A DNA stretch of 64,000 nucleotides from Aliivibrio fischeri (lineage in GTDB: Bacteria > Pseudomonadota > Gammaproteobacteria > Enterobacterales > Vibrionaceae): assembly GCF_009727955.1 (NCBI RefSeq), contig NZ_WOBR01000002.1, positions 186,001 through 250,000 of the forward strand. The letters run 5' to 3'. The first letter of the stretch is position 1. Each line of letters starts with the position of its first letter. Under the pieces are notes generated by a model. The model searched no databases. It saw only the letters and a list, made by a program, of their open reading frames with translations, and was not told the DNA's origin. Positions 39,520 through 49,518 of the stretch are shown piece by piece. Both the position numbers and the translations under genes were made by a program.

Positions 39520-40707
39520 TTATATTCCCATACCCACTTGGAAATAAAGAGCTGTATCTTCTTCACTAAACGCTAAATCGATCCCTGTTTTCATACCATA
39601 GCGACGAGCAATTAAGTAACGAAAACCCACACCATAAGCATATTGTTCATCACCTTTGAATAATGACTGATGTTGTGATGATGCATAGCCTAAACCGGCA
39701 AAAACATTGCTCGACCAACGAATGTTCCATTGGTAGTTAACTTGCCCTTCAAGTGATAAGGTTTGCTCTCCTTGATATCGGTTTCTTGCTATACCACGTA
39801 GCTCAATATCAGGGTAAGCTGGAGGGGGAAGAAAGTTTTCGTCAGTATAGAGTGATTTATAATACCCCCTCGCCGCAACAGACCACTCAGGTGTCAGTGT
39901 CCAATAATGACGGCCTTTAATATTTAACGTATCAAAATCATAATCACTTCCAATATCATCTCTAAACCAAAGATATTCAACGGTATAATTCATCCCTTCG
40001 GTTGGATTTAAGAAGTTATTTTTTGTGTCGTATTCCATTAAAAGACCAAGACCTGACGCTGTTGGTGTCGTGTTCCCCAACCGATTTAAAATTTCATCAG
40101 CCTTAGGGTGACTATTAATGCTCAATTCAGGTTGAAAATACTTTTGCACGACTCCAAAAAACAACGGCGTATCATCGACACGAAACTGAAGCTGCTGCAT
40201 ACCACCACCACCACGCATACCAAACTCCACCCCGCTATTTCCAACAATGGGTTCTAGCGCTCCGGCATTATTCTTTTGGCGATAAAAGATCATATTCATA
40301 TCACCATAAGCCAAACCTCCCATGTAACGGATGGTGTCTTTATTCCAAGTTCTTCTATGCCCAATGAAACCCATCCATGTGCCATTTTCTGTTGCTAAAC
40401 CACCAGCCACAGTTATTGCAGGAGTTAATAGCTGAGCACCTCCATCCAAAGAGGTTGCCGCCAATTGTTTACGCTTTTCTCTCTGCTGATCAGATTCATG
40501 CAAAAACACACCAGCAAAGCCGAAACCATAACCTAAAGCAGGTTCGGTTATTAAAATTGGTACTGGTAAAAAACCATAAGCGTTTTCTGCAAGGTACTCT
40601 CCCATATCGAGCTTTCCGTCGATAGGGTCATAAAAATCAACTGCTGAAGAAGCAAAAGAAACACTTAAGCTCATTAATACTAATAACCGAGAGGTATAAA
40701 GTGACAT
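39520..40707 (-). CDS. Outer-membrane beta-barrel protein (bacterial surface antigen / Omp85 barrel family)
   Basis: 395-residue protein with a signal peptide (about 1-22, ending SFASSA). The body has alternating amphipathic strands and glycine-rich turns, with a BamA/TamA-like barrel C-terminus (VGFRYLIARRYGMKTGIDLAFS near residue 370). No POTRA repeats are present, so this is a barrel-only member. Transport or assembly function is unknown. Confidence 0.75.
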   Translation of the reverse strand: MSLYTSRLLVLMSLSVSFASSAVDFYDPIDGKLDMGEYLAENAYGFLPVPILITEPALGYGFGFAGVFLHESDQQREKRKQLAATSLDGGAQLLTPAITVAGGLATENGTWMGFIGHRRTWNKDTIRYMGGLAYGDMNMIFYRQKNNAGALEPIVGNSGVEFGMRGGGGMQQLQFRVDDTPLFFGVVQKYFQPELSINSHPKADEILNRLGNTTPTASGLGLLMEYDTKNNFLNPTEGMNYTVEYLWFRDDIGSDYDFDTLNIKGRHYWTLTPEWSVAARGYYKSLYTDENFLPPPAYPDIELRGIARNRYQGEQTLSLEGQVNYQWNIRWSSNVFAGLGYASSQHQSLFKGDEQYAYGVGFRYLIARRYGMKTGIDLAFSEEDTALYFQVGMGI

Positions 40708-41105
40708 CTAAAACATCCATATTTAAGAAGCAAATATATTACTTAAAATCGATAGTTTATCGTCTACTCACCTTAATGATTGTGATAAACCAACTGAATA
40801 AAGTATGGCAATAAATATAATAAAAACAAACCTACAAACCAGATACGACCGATATCATTCAGAACTATAATCTGGATCTAATTTATTCCTCTTCCCAACA
40901 AAACGGATAATGAACCAACATACATTTATTACCCATATGTAAAAGTGACTTTCATTTATTGACTATTATCACGAATTAAGAAATAAATATAATAGCCGCA
41001 TTGAAACTCAGCACACACTGTTGCGCTCTGTAATGAAGATTATTCTTTGGTTTATTCTCGAGTGATTTAACTCCTCTCTAAGCCAAAATACTATGAGAAA
41101 ATGCT
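40708..41105. other. Intergenic region with no recognised element (398 bases)
   Basis: An A/T-rich gap between the leftward beta-barrel gene and the rightward flavoprotein gene. It must hold both promoters, but no well-spaced -35/-10 pair or named operator could be fixed. TTGACT (near 40959) and TATAAT (near 40989) are too far apart (23 bases). Confidence 0.4.
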
Positions 41106-42332
41106 ATGTCCCGAATCATTGTTGTAGGCGGTGGCGCTGCTGGTCTAGAGCTATCGACCTTATTAACCAAATCAACCCGTAAAGAAGATGAAATCATTCT
41201 GGTTGAACCTGAAACACATCATTATTGGAAACCTCGTTTGCACGAAATCGCAGCTGGCACATTTGATAGTGATTTAGATTCGGTTTGTTATTTCACTCAC
41301 GGGGCTCATCACGGTTACCAACATTATCAAGGTGCGATGACGGGAATCGATCGTGAAAACCAAACCTTATTAGTTCGTCGTCCAGATGGCACAGAATCAG
41401 GCTTAAGTTATGATTACCTTGTAGTTGCCATTGGCGCAATCAGTAATGACTTTAATACTCTAGGCGCTCAAGACCACTGCCTATTTTTAGATTCAGCAGG
41501 TCAAGCACGCCAAGCGTGGAATCAAATTAGTCAAATCTTACGCGAAGGAAAAAGCAGCACAATAAACATTGTAGGAGCTGGTGCTACTGGTGTTGAGTTA
41601 GCGGCCGAATTAGCTCGAGTAAGTAAAAAATTAAAACGCTATAACGCATCATCTTTAAGTATTAATTTAATTGAAGCGGCACATCGTGTATTACCTAATA
41701 GCCCACAAAAAATGTCTGATAAGGTATTAAAAGAGCTAGAAAAAAGTGGTGTAAGTGTATTACTAGAAACTCGCATTAGCGAAGTAACAGCAAATGGCAT
41801 GCGAACGGATGTTGATAAATTTCTTGGTGCTGATATCCAATTTTGGGCTGCGGGTGTAAAAGCACCGGATTGGTTAAATGGTATTGGGAACTTAAGCTAC
41901 AACCGTATGAACCAAATTAACGTGAACCAAAATCTGAGCTCAACCGAAGATCCTCGTATCTTTGCTATTGGTGATTGCGCTGCAATTCCACAACCTGATG
42001 GTTCTTTTGTTCCACCAAAAGCTCAAGCCGCTAACCGTGCAGCAGTTCACTTAGCTAAGAGTTTAGGTCGTTATTTACGTGGAAAAGAGCTAACAGATTT
42101 TATCTTCCAAGACAGTGGAATGGTGGTTGCTGTTGGTCATCACTTTGCCGTTGGCACTTTTGCTCCGGGAACTCGCTTAGAAGGAAAATTAGTGTTACAA
42201 GGTCGATTAATTCGCCGTTTATACGACACGATTTTCCGCCTACACCAACGCACAGTGACAGGAATGTTTACTGTCTCTCGCTTAATGATCACTAAGCGCT
42301 TAAAAGCCTTCTTTAAACCAGCAGGAATTTAA
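41106..42332 (+). CDS. NDH-2-like NAD(P)/FAD-dependent oxidoreductase
   Basis: 408-residue flavoprotein with two dinucleotide-binding motifs: GGGAAGLELST at the N-terminus for FAD and GAGATGVELAAELA near residue 158 for NAD(P)H. The FAD phosphate motif IFAIGDCA lies near 290 and the basic C-terminus could be membrane associated. The type II NADH:quinone oxidoreductase family is the best match. The degree of similarity to classic Ndh cannot be judged by eye, so a gene symbol is withheld. Confidence 0.8.
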   Translation: MSRIIVVGGGAAGLELSTLLTKSTRKEDEIILVEPETHHYWKPRLHEIAAGTFDSDLDSVCYFTHGAHHGYQHYQGAMTGIDRENQTLLVRRPDGTESGLSYDYLVVAIGAISNDFNTLGAQDHCLFLDSAGQARQAWNQISQILREGKSSTINIVGAGATGVELAAELARVSKKLKRYNASSLSINLIEAAHRVLPNSPQKMSDKVLKELEKSGVSVLLETRISEVTANGMRTDVDKFLGADIQFWAAGVKAPDWLNGIGNLSYNRMNQINVNQNLSSTEDPRIFAIGDCAAIPQPDGSFVPPKAQAANRAAVHLAKSLGRYLRGKELTDFIFQDSGMVVAVGHHFAVGTFAPGTRLEGKLVLQGRLIRRLYDTIFRLHQRTVTGMFTVSRLMITKRLKAFFKPAGI

Positions 42333-42361
42333 TTTAATGTCATGGTTTTAAAGAGATAAAT

Positions 42362-42395
42362 AAAAACGGCAGCCTATTCGAGACTGCCGTTTTTG
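42362..42395. terminator. Bidirectional terminator between the NDH-2-like gene and glmS
   Basis: Stem ACGGCAG / CTGCCGT with an 11-base loop and A and T runs on both sides, between convergent genes. Confidence 0.85.
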
Positions 42396-42480
42396 TTCCA
42401 CTATAGAACAACTAAAACTTACTCCACCGTTACCGCTTTCGCTAAGTTACGAGGCTGATCGACATCCGTCCCTTTAATTA
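42390..42480. other. Presumptive attTn7 site (unoccupied)
   Basis: Tn7 and its relatives recognise the conserved last codons of glmS and insert about 25 bases past its stop. The end of glmS here ([11 protein letters not shown] then stop at 42419) matches that target, and insertion would fall near 42394. The glmS terminator directly follows, with no element ends, so the site appears empty. Confidence 0.5.
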
Positions 42481-44251
42481 AGGCAACATGGTACGAAAGT
42501 AACTGCATCGGAATGGTGTAGTAAATTGGCGCAGTAATATCACTCACATGAGGCATGGTAATGATCTTCATGCTTTCATCCGCTTCAAAGCCTGCTTGCT
42601 CATCAGCAAATACATACAATAAGCCACCACGAGCACGCACTTCCTCTACGTTTGATTTTAGCTTCTCTAGTAAATCATTAGTCGGTGCAACCACCACAAC
42701 TGGCATCTCTGCATCAATAAGCGCTAATGGACCATGCTTTAACTCACCTGCTGCATATGCTTCAGCATGAATATAAGAAATTTCTTTCAACTTCAAAGAC
42801 GCTTCAACAGCAATTGGATAAAACTCCCCACGACCTAAAAATAATGTGTGATGTTTATCTGCAAAATCAGGGGCTAACGCTTCAATCTCTTTATCAAATG
42901 ATAATGCTTGTTCAATTTGAGCAGGTAACGCATGCAGCGCTTCAACAATCTCTTTTTCTTTCTCTTTTGAGATACGGTTTTGTTGTTTACCAAGCGCTGT
43001 TACTAGCATAAGTAATGCAGCCAGCTGAGTAGTAAATGCTTTGGTTGACGCGACACCAATTTCAGTTCCCGCACGTGTCATGAAAGCAAAATCAGATTCA
43101 CGAACCAATGAAGAACCCGCTACGTTACATACCGTCATTGCGCCCATGTAGCCACGTTCTTTAGCTAAGCGAAGAGCTGCTAACGTATCAGCCGTTTCAC
43201 CTGATTGAGATAAAGTAATTAATAAACTATTTGGACGAGTTACAAACTTGCGGTAACGGAACTCAGAAGCAATTTCCACATCGCAACTCACCCCTGCTAA
43301 TGACTCAAACCAATAGCGTGCTGTCATCCCTGCATTGTAAGAGGTACCACAAGCAATGATTTGTACATGTTCAACTTTATTTAAAATCTCAACCGCATTC
43401 ACACCAATACTTTCTGTTACAACAGAATCATTAGTGATGCGCCCTTCCATAGTATTAATTAACGCTTTTGGCTGCTCAAACACTTCTTTTTGCATGAAAT
43501 GACGATATTGACCCTTATCACCCGCATCATGCTCTGCATTTGATTCCGTAATAGCACGTTCAACCTGCTCACCACGAGCGTCAAATACACGGATTTCACG
43601 ACGAGTAATCTCTGCAACATCCCCTTCTTCAAGATACATAAAGCGACGAGTTACATTCAATAATGCCAGTTGATCTGAAGCTAGAAAGTTTTCACCAACA
43701 CCACAACCAATGACGATTGGACTACCAGAACGAGCAACAACTAAGCGTTCTGGATCACGTCGATCCATGACCACTGTGCCATAAGCACCTTCTAGCTGAG
43801 TTGCTGTTTTCTGAACCGCTTCAAGCAATGAACCAGACGAACGCAACTCCCATTCAACCAAATGAGCAATCACTTCGGTATCGGTTTGAGATTCAAAAAT
43901 ATAGCCGCGCTCTTGTAGTAAAGCACGCAATGACTCGTGATTCTCAATAATACCGTTGTGAACCAGAGTAATGTCTCCTGATACGTGTGGGTGTGCATTC
44001 ACTTCTGATGGTTCACCATGTGTAGCCCAACGTGTATGAGCGATACCTGTACCACCAACTACATGCGCTTCCTCAACCGCATCAGCAAGCTCTTTTACCT
44101 TACCTAAACGACGAATACGCGTGTAATTATGCTCAGCATCAACAACGGCAACTCCAGCAGAGTCATAACCGCGATACTCTAAACGACGTAAGCCTTCAAC
44201 TAAGATCTCAGCAACATCTCTTTGTGCTACAGCACCAACAATCCCACACAT
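42419..44251 (-). CDS. glmS: Glutamine--fructose-6-phosphate aminotransferase (isomerizing)
   Basis: Makes glucosamine 6-phosphate for cell-wall and LPS synthesis. The 610-residue protein starts MCGIVGAV with catalytic Cys2 exposed after Met removal. It has an N-terminal glutaminase domain (1-240, with [13 protein letters not shown]) and two SIS domains (near 280-420 and 455-600). It ends AKAVTVE, the conserved GlmS end. A DeoR regulator lies 92 bases upstream. Confidence 0.97.
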   Translation of the reverse strand: MCGIVGAVAQRDVAEILVEGLRRLEYRGYDSAGVAVVDAEHNYTRIRRLGKVKELADAVEEAHVVGGTGIAHTRWATHGEPSEVNAHPHVSGDITLVHNGIIENHESLRALLQERGYIFESQTDTEVIAHLVEWELRSSGSLLEAVQKTATQLEGAYGTVVMDRRDPERLVVARSGSPIVIGCGVGENFLASDQLALLNVTRRFMYLEEGDVAEITRREIRVFDARGEQVERAITESNAEHDAGDKGQYRHFMQKEVFEQPKALINTMEGRITNDSVVTESIGVNAVEILNKVEHVQIIACGTSYNAGMTARYWFESLAGVSCDVEIASEFRYRKFVTRPNSLLITLSQSGETADTLAALRLAKERGYMGAMTVCNVAGSSLVRESDFAFMTRAGTEIGVASTKAFTTQLAALLMLVTALGKQQNRISKEKEKEIVEALHALPAQIEQALSFDKEIEALAPDFADKHHTLFLGRGEFYPIAVEASLKLKEISYIHAEAYAAGELKHGPLALIDAEMPVVVVAPTNDLLEKLKSNVEEVRARGGLLYVFADEQAGFEADESMKIITMPHVSDITAPIYYTIPMQLLSYHVALIKGTDVDQPRNLAKAVTVE

Positions 44252-44343
44252 GGCGACACTCCATTATTCTAATATATAAATTTTTTACTTTTTAACCGTA
44301 ACTCGACAGCAATAAAAACAACGGTTAAAACGAAACGTAATAA

Positions 44344-45105
44344 TTAAGCTCTAATCACTTTTACGTTGTGTGACTCAATTTTTTGTTGCTGCTCTGGGCT
44401 TAAATCATTATTGGTGATCAGCACATCAATGCTTTCCCATGGCAACTCTACATTTGGGATTTTTCGACCAATTTTTTCTGATTCGACCATCAAAATGACC
44501 TCACGAGCGACTTCTGACATCACTCGGCTTAAACCAACAAGCTCATTGAACGTTGTGGTTCCTCGCTCTAAATCGATTCCATCCGCACCAATAAACAACT
44601 GATCAAAATCATAGGATCGTAATACCGATTCAGCCACTTTTCCCTGAAACGAATCAGAGTGACTATCCCATGTTCCCCCAGTCATTAATAAGGTTGGTTC
44701 GTTTTCAATCTCTTGTAATGCATTCGCAACAGGCAATGAGTTTGTCATCACAACTAACCCATTTCGTTTCGATAACTGATTAATTAATGCTGCGGTTGTA
44801 CTACCACTATCAATAATGATCCGATTATGATCTTTAATCAGTTCCACTGCTGCCATTGCTATAGATAACTTTCGATTCGAAACTTCTTCACAATTATCTT
44901 CTTGAATGATGTTTGATGGCATTAAAACAGCACCACCATACTTACGCATCAGTAACCCATTCTTCTCTAACTCAGTTAAGTCTTTTCTAATGGTAACTTC
45001 AGATATATCAAATAGGTCTGATAAATGCTCTACGCTCACTTCACCTTGTTCTGTTAATAAAGAAAGGATCATATGGCGACGTTGTTTTGTATTTCTTTTT
45101 GACAT
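44344..45105 (-). CDS. DeoR-family transcriptional regulator upstream of glmS
   Basis: 253-residue repressor type with an N-terminal helix-turn-helix (ISEVTIRKDLTELEKNG near residue 30) and a DeoRC sensor domain with the sugar-phosphate-binding segments IIDSGSTTAAL and FIGADGID. It is in the same direction as glmS, which suggests a link to amino-sugar supply, but the effector is not known from sequence. Confidence 0.85.
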   Translation of the reverse strand: MSKRNTKQRRHMILSLLTEQGEVSVEHLSDLFDISEVTIRKDLTELEKNGLLMRKYGGAVLMPSNIIQEDNCEEVSNRKLSIAMAAVELIKDHNRIIIDSGSTTAALINQLSKRNGLVVMTNSLPVANALQEIENEPTLLMTGGTWDSHSDSFQGKVAESVLRSYDFDQLFIGADGIDLERGTTTFNELVGLSRVMSEVAREVILMVESEKIGRKIPNVELPWESIDVLITNNDLSPEQQQKIESHNVKVIRA

Positions 45106-45331
45106 AAAAAACTCAATAAGTTTCGATTTGAAAGAAGTTTAGTTTCGTTTTATTTGATTGTCTAGCCCTTCAAATTAATTCGTTTTAAATATTAAGATCC
45201 TAATAAAAAAGCGATTCAATGCTCTAGAGATCATGAGTTAGAGAGGCAGCGCAGATTTTGGCGACTAAAAATTGCTCAAAACACAAGAGGATGTTAATTT
45301 TATTTTATAACTTATAAGGAATCTTGTAGCT

Positions 45332-45961
45332 ATGGACGACAACTACACCATTATCATCGCAGACGATCACCCCTTATTTCGCAATGCACTTTTTCAATCT
45401 ATCCACATGGCAATCAGTGGTGCAAACCTGCTAGAAGCTGATTCATTAGAGGCGTTATTAAAAGTATTAGAGAAAGAACCAGAACCCGATTTACTGCTAT
45501 TAGACTTAAAAATGCCCGGCAGTAACGGCATGTCAGGCTTAATCCAATTACGTTCTCAATATCCTGATTTACCGATTGTGGTTGTGTCTGCTAGTGAAGA
45601 AGCAAGCATCGTATCTCAAGTTAAAACCCATGGTGCATTCGGCTTTATTCCTAAATCCAGTGACATGAAGTCGCTTATCGGAGCACTTAACCAAATTTTA
45701 GCGGGGGATTCCTATTTTCCTGCTGGTGCAATAAAGAATTCAGCAGCTTGCGATGATTTAGCGACAAAAATAGCTGCGCTAACACCTCAGCAGTATAAAG
45801 TTCTTGGAATGCTGTCAGATGGATTGCTCAATAAACAAATTGCGTATGATTTAGACGTCTCAGAAGCCACAATAAAAGCACACATGACGGCTATATTTAG
45901 AAAATTAGGAGTGAAGAATCGCACTCAAGCCGTCATTCTTTTACAACAAACGGAAAGTTAA
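45332..45961 (+). CDS. crbR: LuxR-type response regulator, probable CrbR
   Basis: 209-residue two-component regulator. The receiver has the acidic pair ADDHP (Asp11-Asp12), phospho-Asp58 in LLLLDLKMPG and a conserved Lys in FIPKSS. The LuxR helix-turn-helix (about 145-205) includes LNKQIAYDLDVSEATIKAHMTAIFRKLGV. In vibrios CrbR activates acs with the symporter-kinase CrbS, whose likely gene is at 57391. Assignment as CrbR rests on family type and this neighbourhood, so it is probable. Confidence 0.75.
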   Translation: MDDNYTIIIADDHPLFRNALFQSIHMAISGANLLEADSLEALLKVLEKEPEPDLLLLDLKMPGSNGMSGLIQLRSQYPDLPIVVVSASEEASIVSQVKTHGAFGFIPKSSDMKSLIGALNQILAGDSYFPAGAIKNSAACDDLATKIAALTPQQYKVLGMLSDGLLNKQIAYDLDVSEATIKAHMTAIFRKLGVKNRTQAVILLQQTES

Positions 45962-46012
45962 CCAAGATATAACACTCTAGACGCTAAAATAAATTAAACT
46001 CTGCTTTACGCT

Positions 46013-46049
46013 ATACCAATCAATATGACTTCACATCATTGATTGGTAT
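46013..46049. repeat. Perfect 12-base palindromic repeat
   Basis: ATACCAATCAAT (46013-46024) and ATTGATTGGTAT (46038-46049) form a perfect inverted repeat around a 13-base centre, 51 bases after the crbR stop. There is no T run, so it is not a classical terminator. The ATACCAAT end is shared with the MITE-like element at 14067-14228. Confidence 0.6.
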
Positions 46050-46085
46050 TCCATCCCTCTGTGTAACCTAACCTCTGGGAGAATC

Positions 46086-46709
46086 ATGATAAGTATCCTC
46101 GTAACTCAATTTGTTGTTCTTTGGGCCGTAATTGACCCTATTGGCTCAGTTCCTGTCTATCTTTCACAAACTCAACATCTTTCAGCTAAGCAACGTAAAC
46201 TGGTTGCCCTAAAAGCCGTTGCTATCGCCACTTTAGTTTTGCTCTTTTTTCTTATTGTTGGTCAATTATTATTAGAAGCAATGCAAATCCCTTTACCGGC
46301 TTTTCAAGTTGCAGGTGGTTTAGTGCTATTAATTTTTGCTCTCACAATGATCTTTGGTGAAAGTAAACCAGAGCAAGAACAAAAAATGAGTGAGGAAATG
46401 AGTCATTCTGATCTTGCTGATCTTGCCGTATACCCTCTAGCTATCCCATCTATCGCTTCACCGGGAGCTATGATGGCTATCGTCATGCTGACCGATAATT
46501 CTCGTTACTCCATACTTGATCAATCAATCACAGCGGGTGTCATGCTCGTTGTTCTATTGATAACGTTAGGTTTATTGCTTGGAGCAACCTTTATTCAAAA
46601 AGTCATTGGTAATGTTGGGGCCGCTATTATTAGTCGAGTCATGGGATTAATTTTGGCTGCTGTTGCTGTAAATAACTTACTCATGGGAATTAAAGATTTC
46701 TATTTTTAA
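46086..46709 (+). CDS. MarC/YhgN family membrane protein
   Basis: 207-residue inner-membrane protein with six hydrophobic helices and the family pattern WAVIDPIGSVPVYLS near the N-terminus and LAIPSIASPGAMMA near residue 120. The family is widespread, but its transport function is unproven. It is 125 bases after crbR in the same direction. Confidence 0.85.
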   Translation: MISILVTQFVVLWAVIDPIGSVPVYLSQTQHLSAKQRKLVALKAVAIATLVLLFFLIVGQLLLEAMQIPLPAFQVAGGLVLLIFALTMIFGESKPEQEQKMSEEMSHSDLADLAVYPLAIPSIASPGAMMAIVMLTDNSRYSILDQSITAGVMLVVLLITLGLLLGATFIQKVIGNVGAAIISRVMGLILAAVAVNNLLMGIKDFYF

Positions 46710-46892
46710 TCGTTAGACCTTGGTATTAATTAACACTGTATTAACATTAAAAATTCAATAACCACTTCACATAAAACGCTCATATTTTGGGCGTTTTTCT
46801 TTATCCGCTCGACTAAAGTTGCACTGTTTTCCTTTTCTTCCGCTGCTAACCTCCTTCTTGTTACAAACTTTTAACATAAAAAGGAGCTGGCT

Positions 46893-47159
46893 ATGGCGTT
46901 TGAAACACAAGAACAAGCACAAGCCTACTGGAAAGAAAATTTGGGGATCATGGGCAGCTTGCTTGCGATTTGGTTCTTAGTCTCGTACGGCGCAGGAATA
47001 TTATTTGTTGATGCACTTAATACCGTTCAATTTGGTGGATTCAAATTGGGATTCTGGTTTGCTCAACAAGGTTCAATTTATACCTTTGTGGCACTGATCT
47101 TTATCTACGTGGCACGCATGAATGCGCTAGATAAAAAATACAACGTACAGGAAGACTAA
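46893..47159 (+). CDS. DUF4212 small subunit of sodium:solute symporter
   Basis: 88-residue membrane protein with two helices (about residues 18-42 and 58-78). It is the DUF4212 protein that regularly precedes a large SSS-family symporter; here the large subunit starts 12 bases after its stop. The pair is believed to form one transporter. An AAAAGGAG site precedes the ATG. Confidence 0.88.
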   Translation: MAFETQEQAQAYWKENLGIMGSLLAIWFLVSYGAGILFVDALNTVQFGGFKLGFWFAQQGSIYTFVALIFIYVARMNALDKKYNVQED

Positions 47160-47170
47160 GAGGAATTATC

Positions 47171-48874
47171 ATGGGTATCCAAACTTGGACGTTTATACTA
47201 GTCGGTATTACCTTTGCACTCTATATAGGGATAGCGATTTGGGCTCGCGCCGGATCAACCAGTGAGTTTTATGTTGCTGGTGGCGGGGTTCATCCTGTTG
47301 CTAATGGCATGGCTACGGCAGCCGATTGGATGTCGGCAGCTTCATTTATTTCAATGGCAGGTATCATTTCCTTTGTTGGTTATGATGGTGCTGTATATCT
47401 TATGGGTTGGACTGGCGGCTATGTACTGCTCGCTCTCTGTCTTGCTCCTTATCTACGAAAATTTGGCAAGTTTACCGTGCCAGATTTTATCGGCGAACGT
47501 TACTACTCCAAAACCGCTCGTATGGTTGCAGTATTCTGTGCCATCTTTGTTTCTTTCACTTACGTGGCAGGGCAAATGCGTGGTGTAGGTGTGGTATTCT
47601 CTCGATTCCTAGAAGTAGATATAAACATCGGTATTATTATCGGTATGGGTATCGTATTTTTCTATGCGGTACTGGGTGGTATGAAAGGCATCACTTATAC
47701 GCAGGTAGCTCAATTCTGTGTCCTCATTTTCGCCTTCCTTGTACCAGCAGTATTCACTTCTATCATGATGACAGGTAACGTATTCCCACAAATTGGGATG
47801 GGTTCAACGGTTACTGGATCTGAAGTCTACTTATTAGATAAGTTGGATGGATTAACGACTGAACTCGGGTTTACCCCATATACTGACGGCTCTAAGAGCA
47901 TGGTTGATGTCTTCTTTATCTGTGCAGCGCTAATGGTAGGTACGGCTGGACTTCCTCATGTAATTATCCGCTTCTTCACGGTACCTCGTGTTAAAGATGC
48001 ACGTATATCTGCGGGCTGGGCGTTACTGTTTATCTCATTCTTATATACCACAGCACCTGCGGTAGCCGCGTTTGCTCGTGTAAATATGATTGAAACCATT
48101 AATGGTCCAGATAGCCAAGGGGTTGCTGCGGCTGATGCACCAAGCTGGTATAAAAACTGGGAAGACACAGGTCTTGTTGGTTGGGATGATAAAAATGGCG
48201 ATGGCAAAATGTTTTACTCTGGTGATGAACGTAATGAAATGGACATCAACCGAGATATCATCGTATTGGCGTCACCTGAACTAGCAAGTTTACCAAACTG
48301 GGTTGTGGCACTATTAGCCGCTGGTGGCTTAGCTGCTGCATTATCAACGGCTGCCGGTCTACTACTGGTAATCTCGACGTCTATTTCCCATGATTTATTG
48401 AAGAAAGGCTTTAAACCCGATATGACTGATAAGCAAGAATTGCTTGCCGCCAGATTGGCTGCCGTCATTGCTATTGTGGGTGCTGGTTATTTAGGGATTA
48501 ACCCACCAGGATTTGTAGCACAAGTAGTTGCTTTCTCCTTTGGGTTGGCCGCAGCGTCCTTCTTCCCTGCGATTATCTTAGGTATTTTCTATAAGAAGAT
48601 GAATAAGGAAGGGGCAATTGCCGGTATGGTTTCTGGTGTTACCTTCACTACCGCTTACATCGTTTACTTTAAGTTTATTAACCCAGCCGCAAGCACACCT
48701 GACAATTGGTGGTTTGGTATCAGCCCTGAGGGGATTGGTACGCTAGGTATGTGTGTGAACTTCATTGTTTCAATTGCAGTAAACAAAGTAACAGCAGAAG
48801 TGCCTAAAGACGTACAAGACCTTGTGGAATCGATTCGTTTCCCTAAAGGTGCAGGCGAAGCACACGATCATTAA
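47171..48874 (+). CDS. Sodium:solute symporter, large subunit (acetate/monocarboxylate type)
   Basis: 567-residue SSS-family transporter with about 13 helices, including the GGMKGITYTQVAQ segment near residue 169. Cation/acetate symporters such as ActP are the nearest named relatives; the substrate here is inferred. Between two helices it has an acidic extracellular-looking insertion (about residues 310-365) with DKNGDGKMFY (340-349), which resembles a calcium-binding EF-hand loop. Next to CrbR- and CrbS-like regulators, acetate uptake is plausible. Confidence 0.88.
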   Translation: MGIQTWTFILVGITFALYIGIAIWARAGSTSEFYVAGGGVHPVANGMATAADWMSAASFISMAGIISFVGYDGAVYLMGWTGGYVLLALCLAPYLRKFGKFTVPDFIGERYYSKTARMVAVFCAIFVSFTYVAGQMRGVGVVFSRFLEVDINIGIIIGMGIVFFYAVLGGMKGITYTQVAQFCVLIFAFLVPAVFTSIMMTGNVFPQIGMGSTVTGSEVYLLDKLDGLTTELGFTPYTDGSKSMVDVFFICAALMVGTAGLPHVIIRFFTVPRVKDARISAGWALLFISFLYTTAPAVAAFARVNMIETINGPDSQGVAAADAPSWYKNWEDTGLVGWDDKNGDGKMFYSGDERNEMDINRDIIVLASPELASLPNWVVALLAAGGLAAALSTAAGLLLVISTSISHDLLKKGFKPDMTDKQELLAARLAAVIAIVGAGYLGINPPGFVAQVVAFSFGLAAASFFPAIILGIFYKKMNKEGAIAGMVSGVTFTTAYIVYFKFINPAASTPDNWWFGISPEGIGTLGMCVNFIVSIAVNKVTAEVPKDVQDLVESIRFPKGAGEAHDH

Positions 48875-48912
48875 TCGTATATAAATAAATTGCGTCAAAT
48901 ATTGGCTAAGCA

Positions 48913-48946
48913 AAGGGAGTTAGTGAATGCTAACTCCCTTTTTTTA
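48913..48946 (+). terminator. Rho-independent terminator after the symporter
   Basis: Stem AAGGGAGTTAG / CTAACTCCCTT with a 6-base loop and a T run, 38 bases past the stop. Confidence 0.9.
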
Positions 48947-48995
48947 TGCTTAATCATGGATTATCAACGTGAGCATTAAAGCTATAATATGAGTT

Positions 48996-49418
48996 TTATT
49001 TAGTAATAATAAACTTATTGTACGTACAAATTGCATCGTTAATAAATTGAATACCAGCATGAATATTATTCGTTCGATTAGCTACAACCTGATATTCAAT
49101 AGTGATGTCATCACTAACCATACTAATAAATAAAACCCCATCAACGACTTTCCAAGCTCCAGATAAAGATTTACCTCCAAATAGTTCTGTTTCAATCACA
49201 GTTCCATTGGAACTAAATAGCAATTCTGATGATGCGCCATCATTTGATACTTTCACCCATGTTTGCTGGTGCAGCTCATAACTTAAAATTTTTCGACGTT
49301 GTTTTTTCCACTCATTAAATTCTGACTCTTGAGTGGCAGATAATGTTGTAAGTTCTTTGGTATCAATCAGAGACTGGTCTTTTTCATACCAAAAAAGCTG
49401 TAAATTTAGTGGTTTCAT
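48996..49418 (-). CDS. Hypothetical protein
   Basis: 140-residue soluble protein with no recognised domain. It is predicted to be mixed alpha/beta; the N-terminal half has a charged helical patch (NEWKKQRRKIL), and the rest looks strand-rich (SLSGAWKVVDGVLFISMV), a pattern sometimes seen in small lipocalin-like folds. No signal peptide is visible. It lies downstream of the ula genes in the same direction but is separated by a hairpin with a G8 tract. Function unknown. Confidence 0.6.
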   Translation of the reverse strand: MKPLNLQLFWYEKDQSLIDTKELTTLSATQESEFNEWKKQRRKILSYELHQQTWVKVSNDGASSELLFSSNGTVIETELFGGKSLSGAWKVVDGVLFISMVSDDITIEYQVVANRTNNIHAGIQFINDAICTYNKFIITK

Positions 49419-49518
49419 CGACTTTTACTGCTCTTTAAGTGATTTAATTTTCACCACTTTGCGCCAACAGTACTATGAAGTCAAATTAGATAGAAAGGAA
49501 GAGAGATAAAATGTGGAG

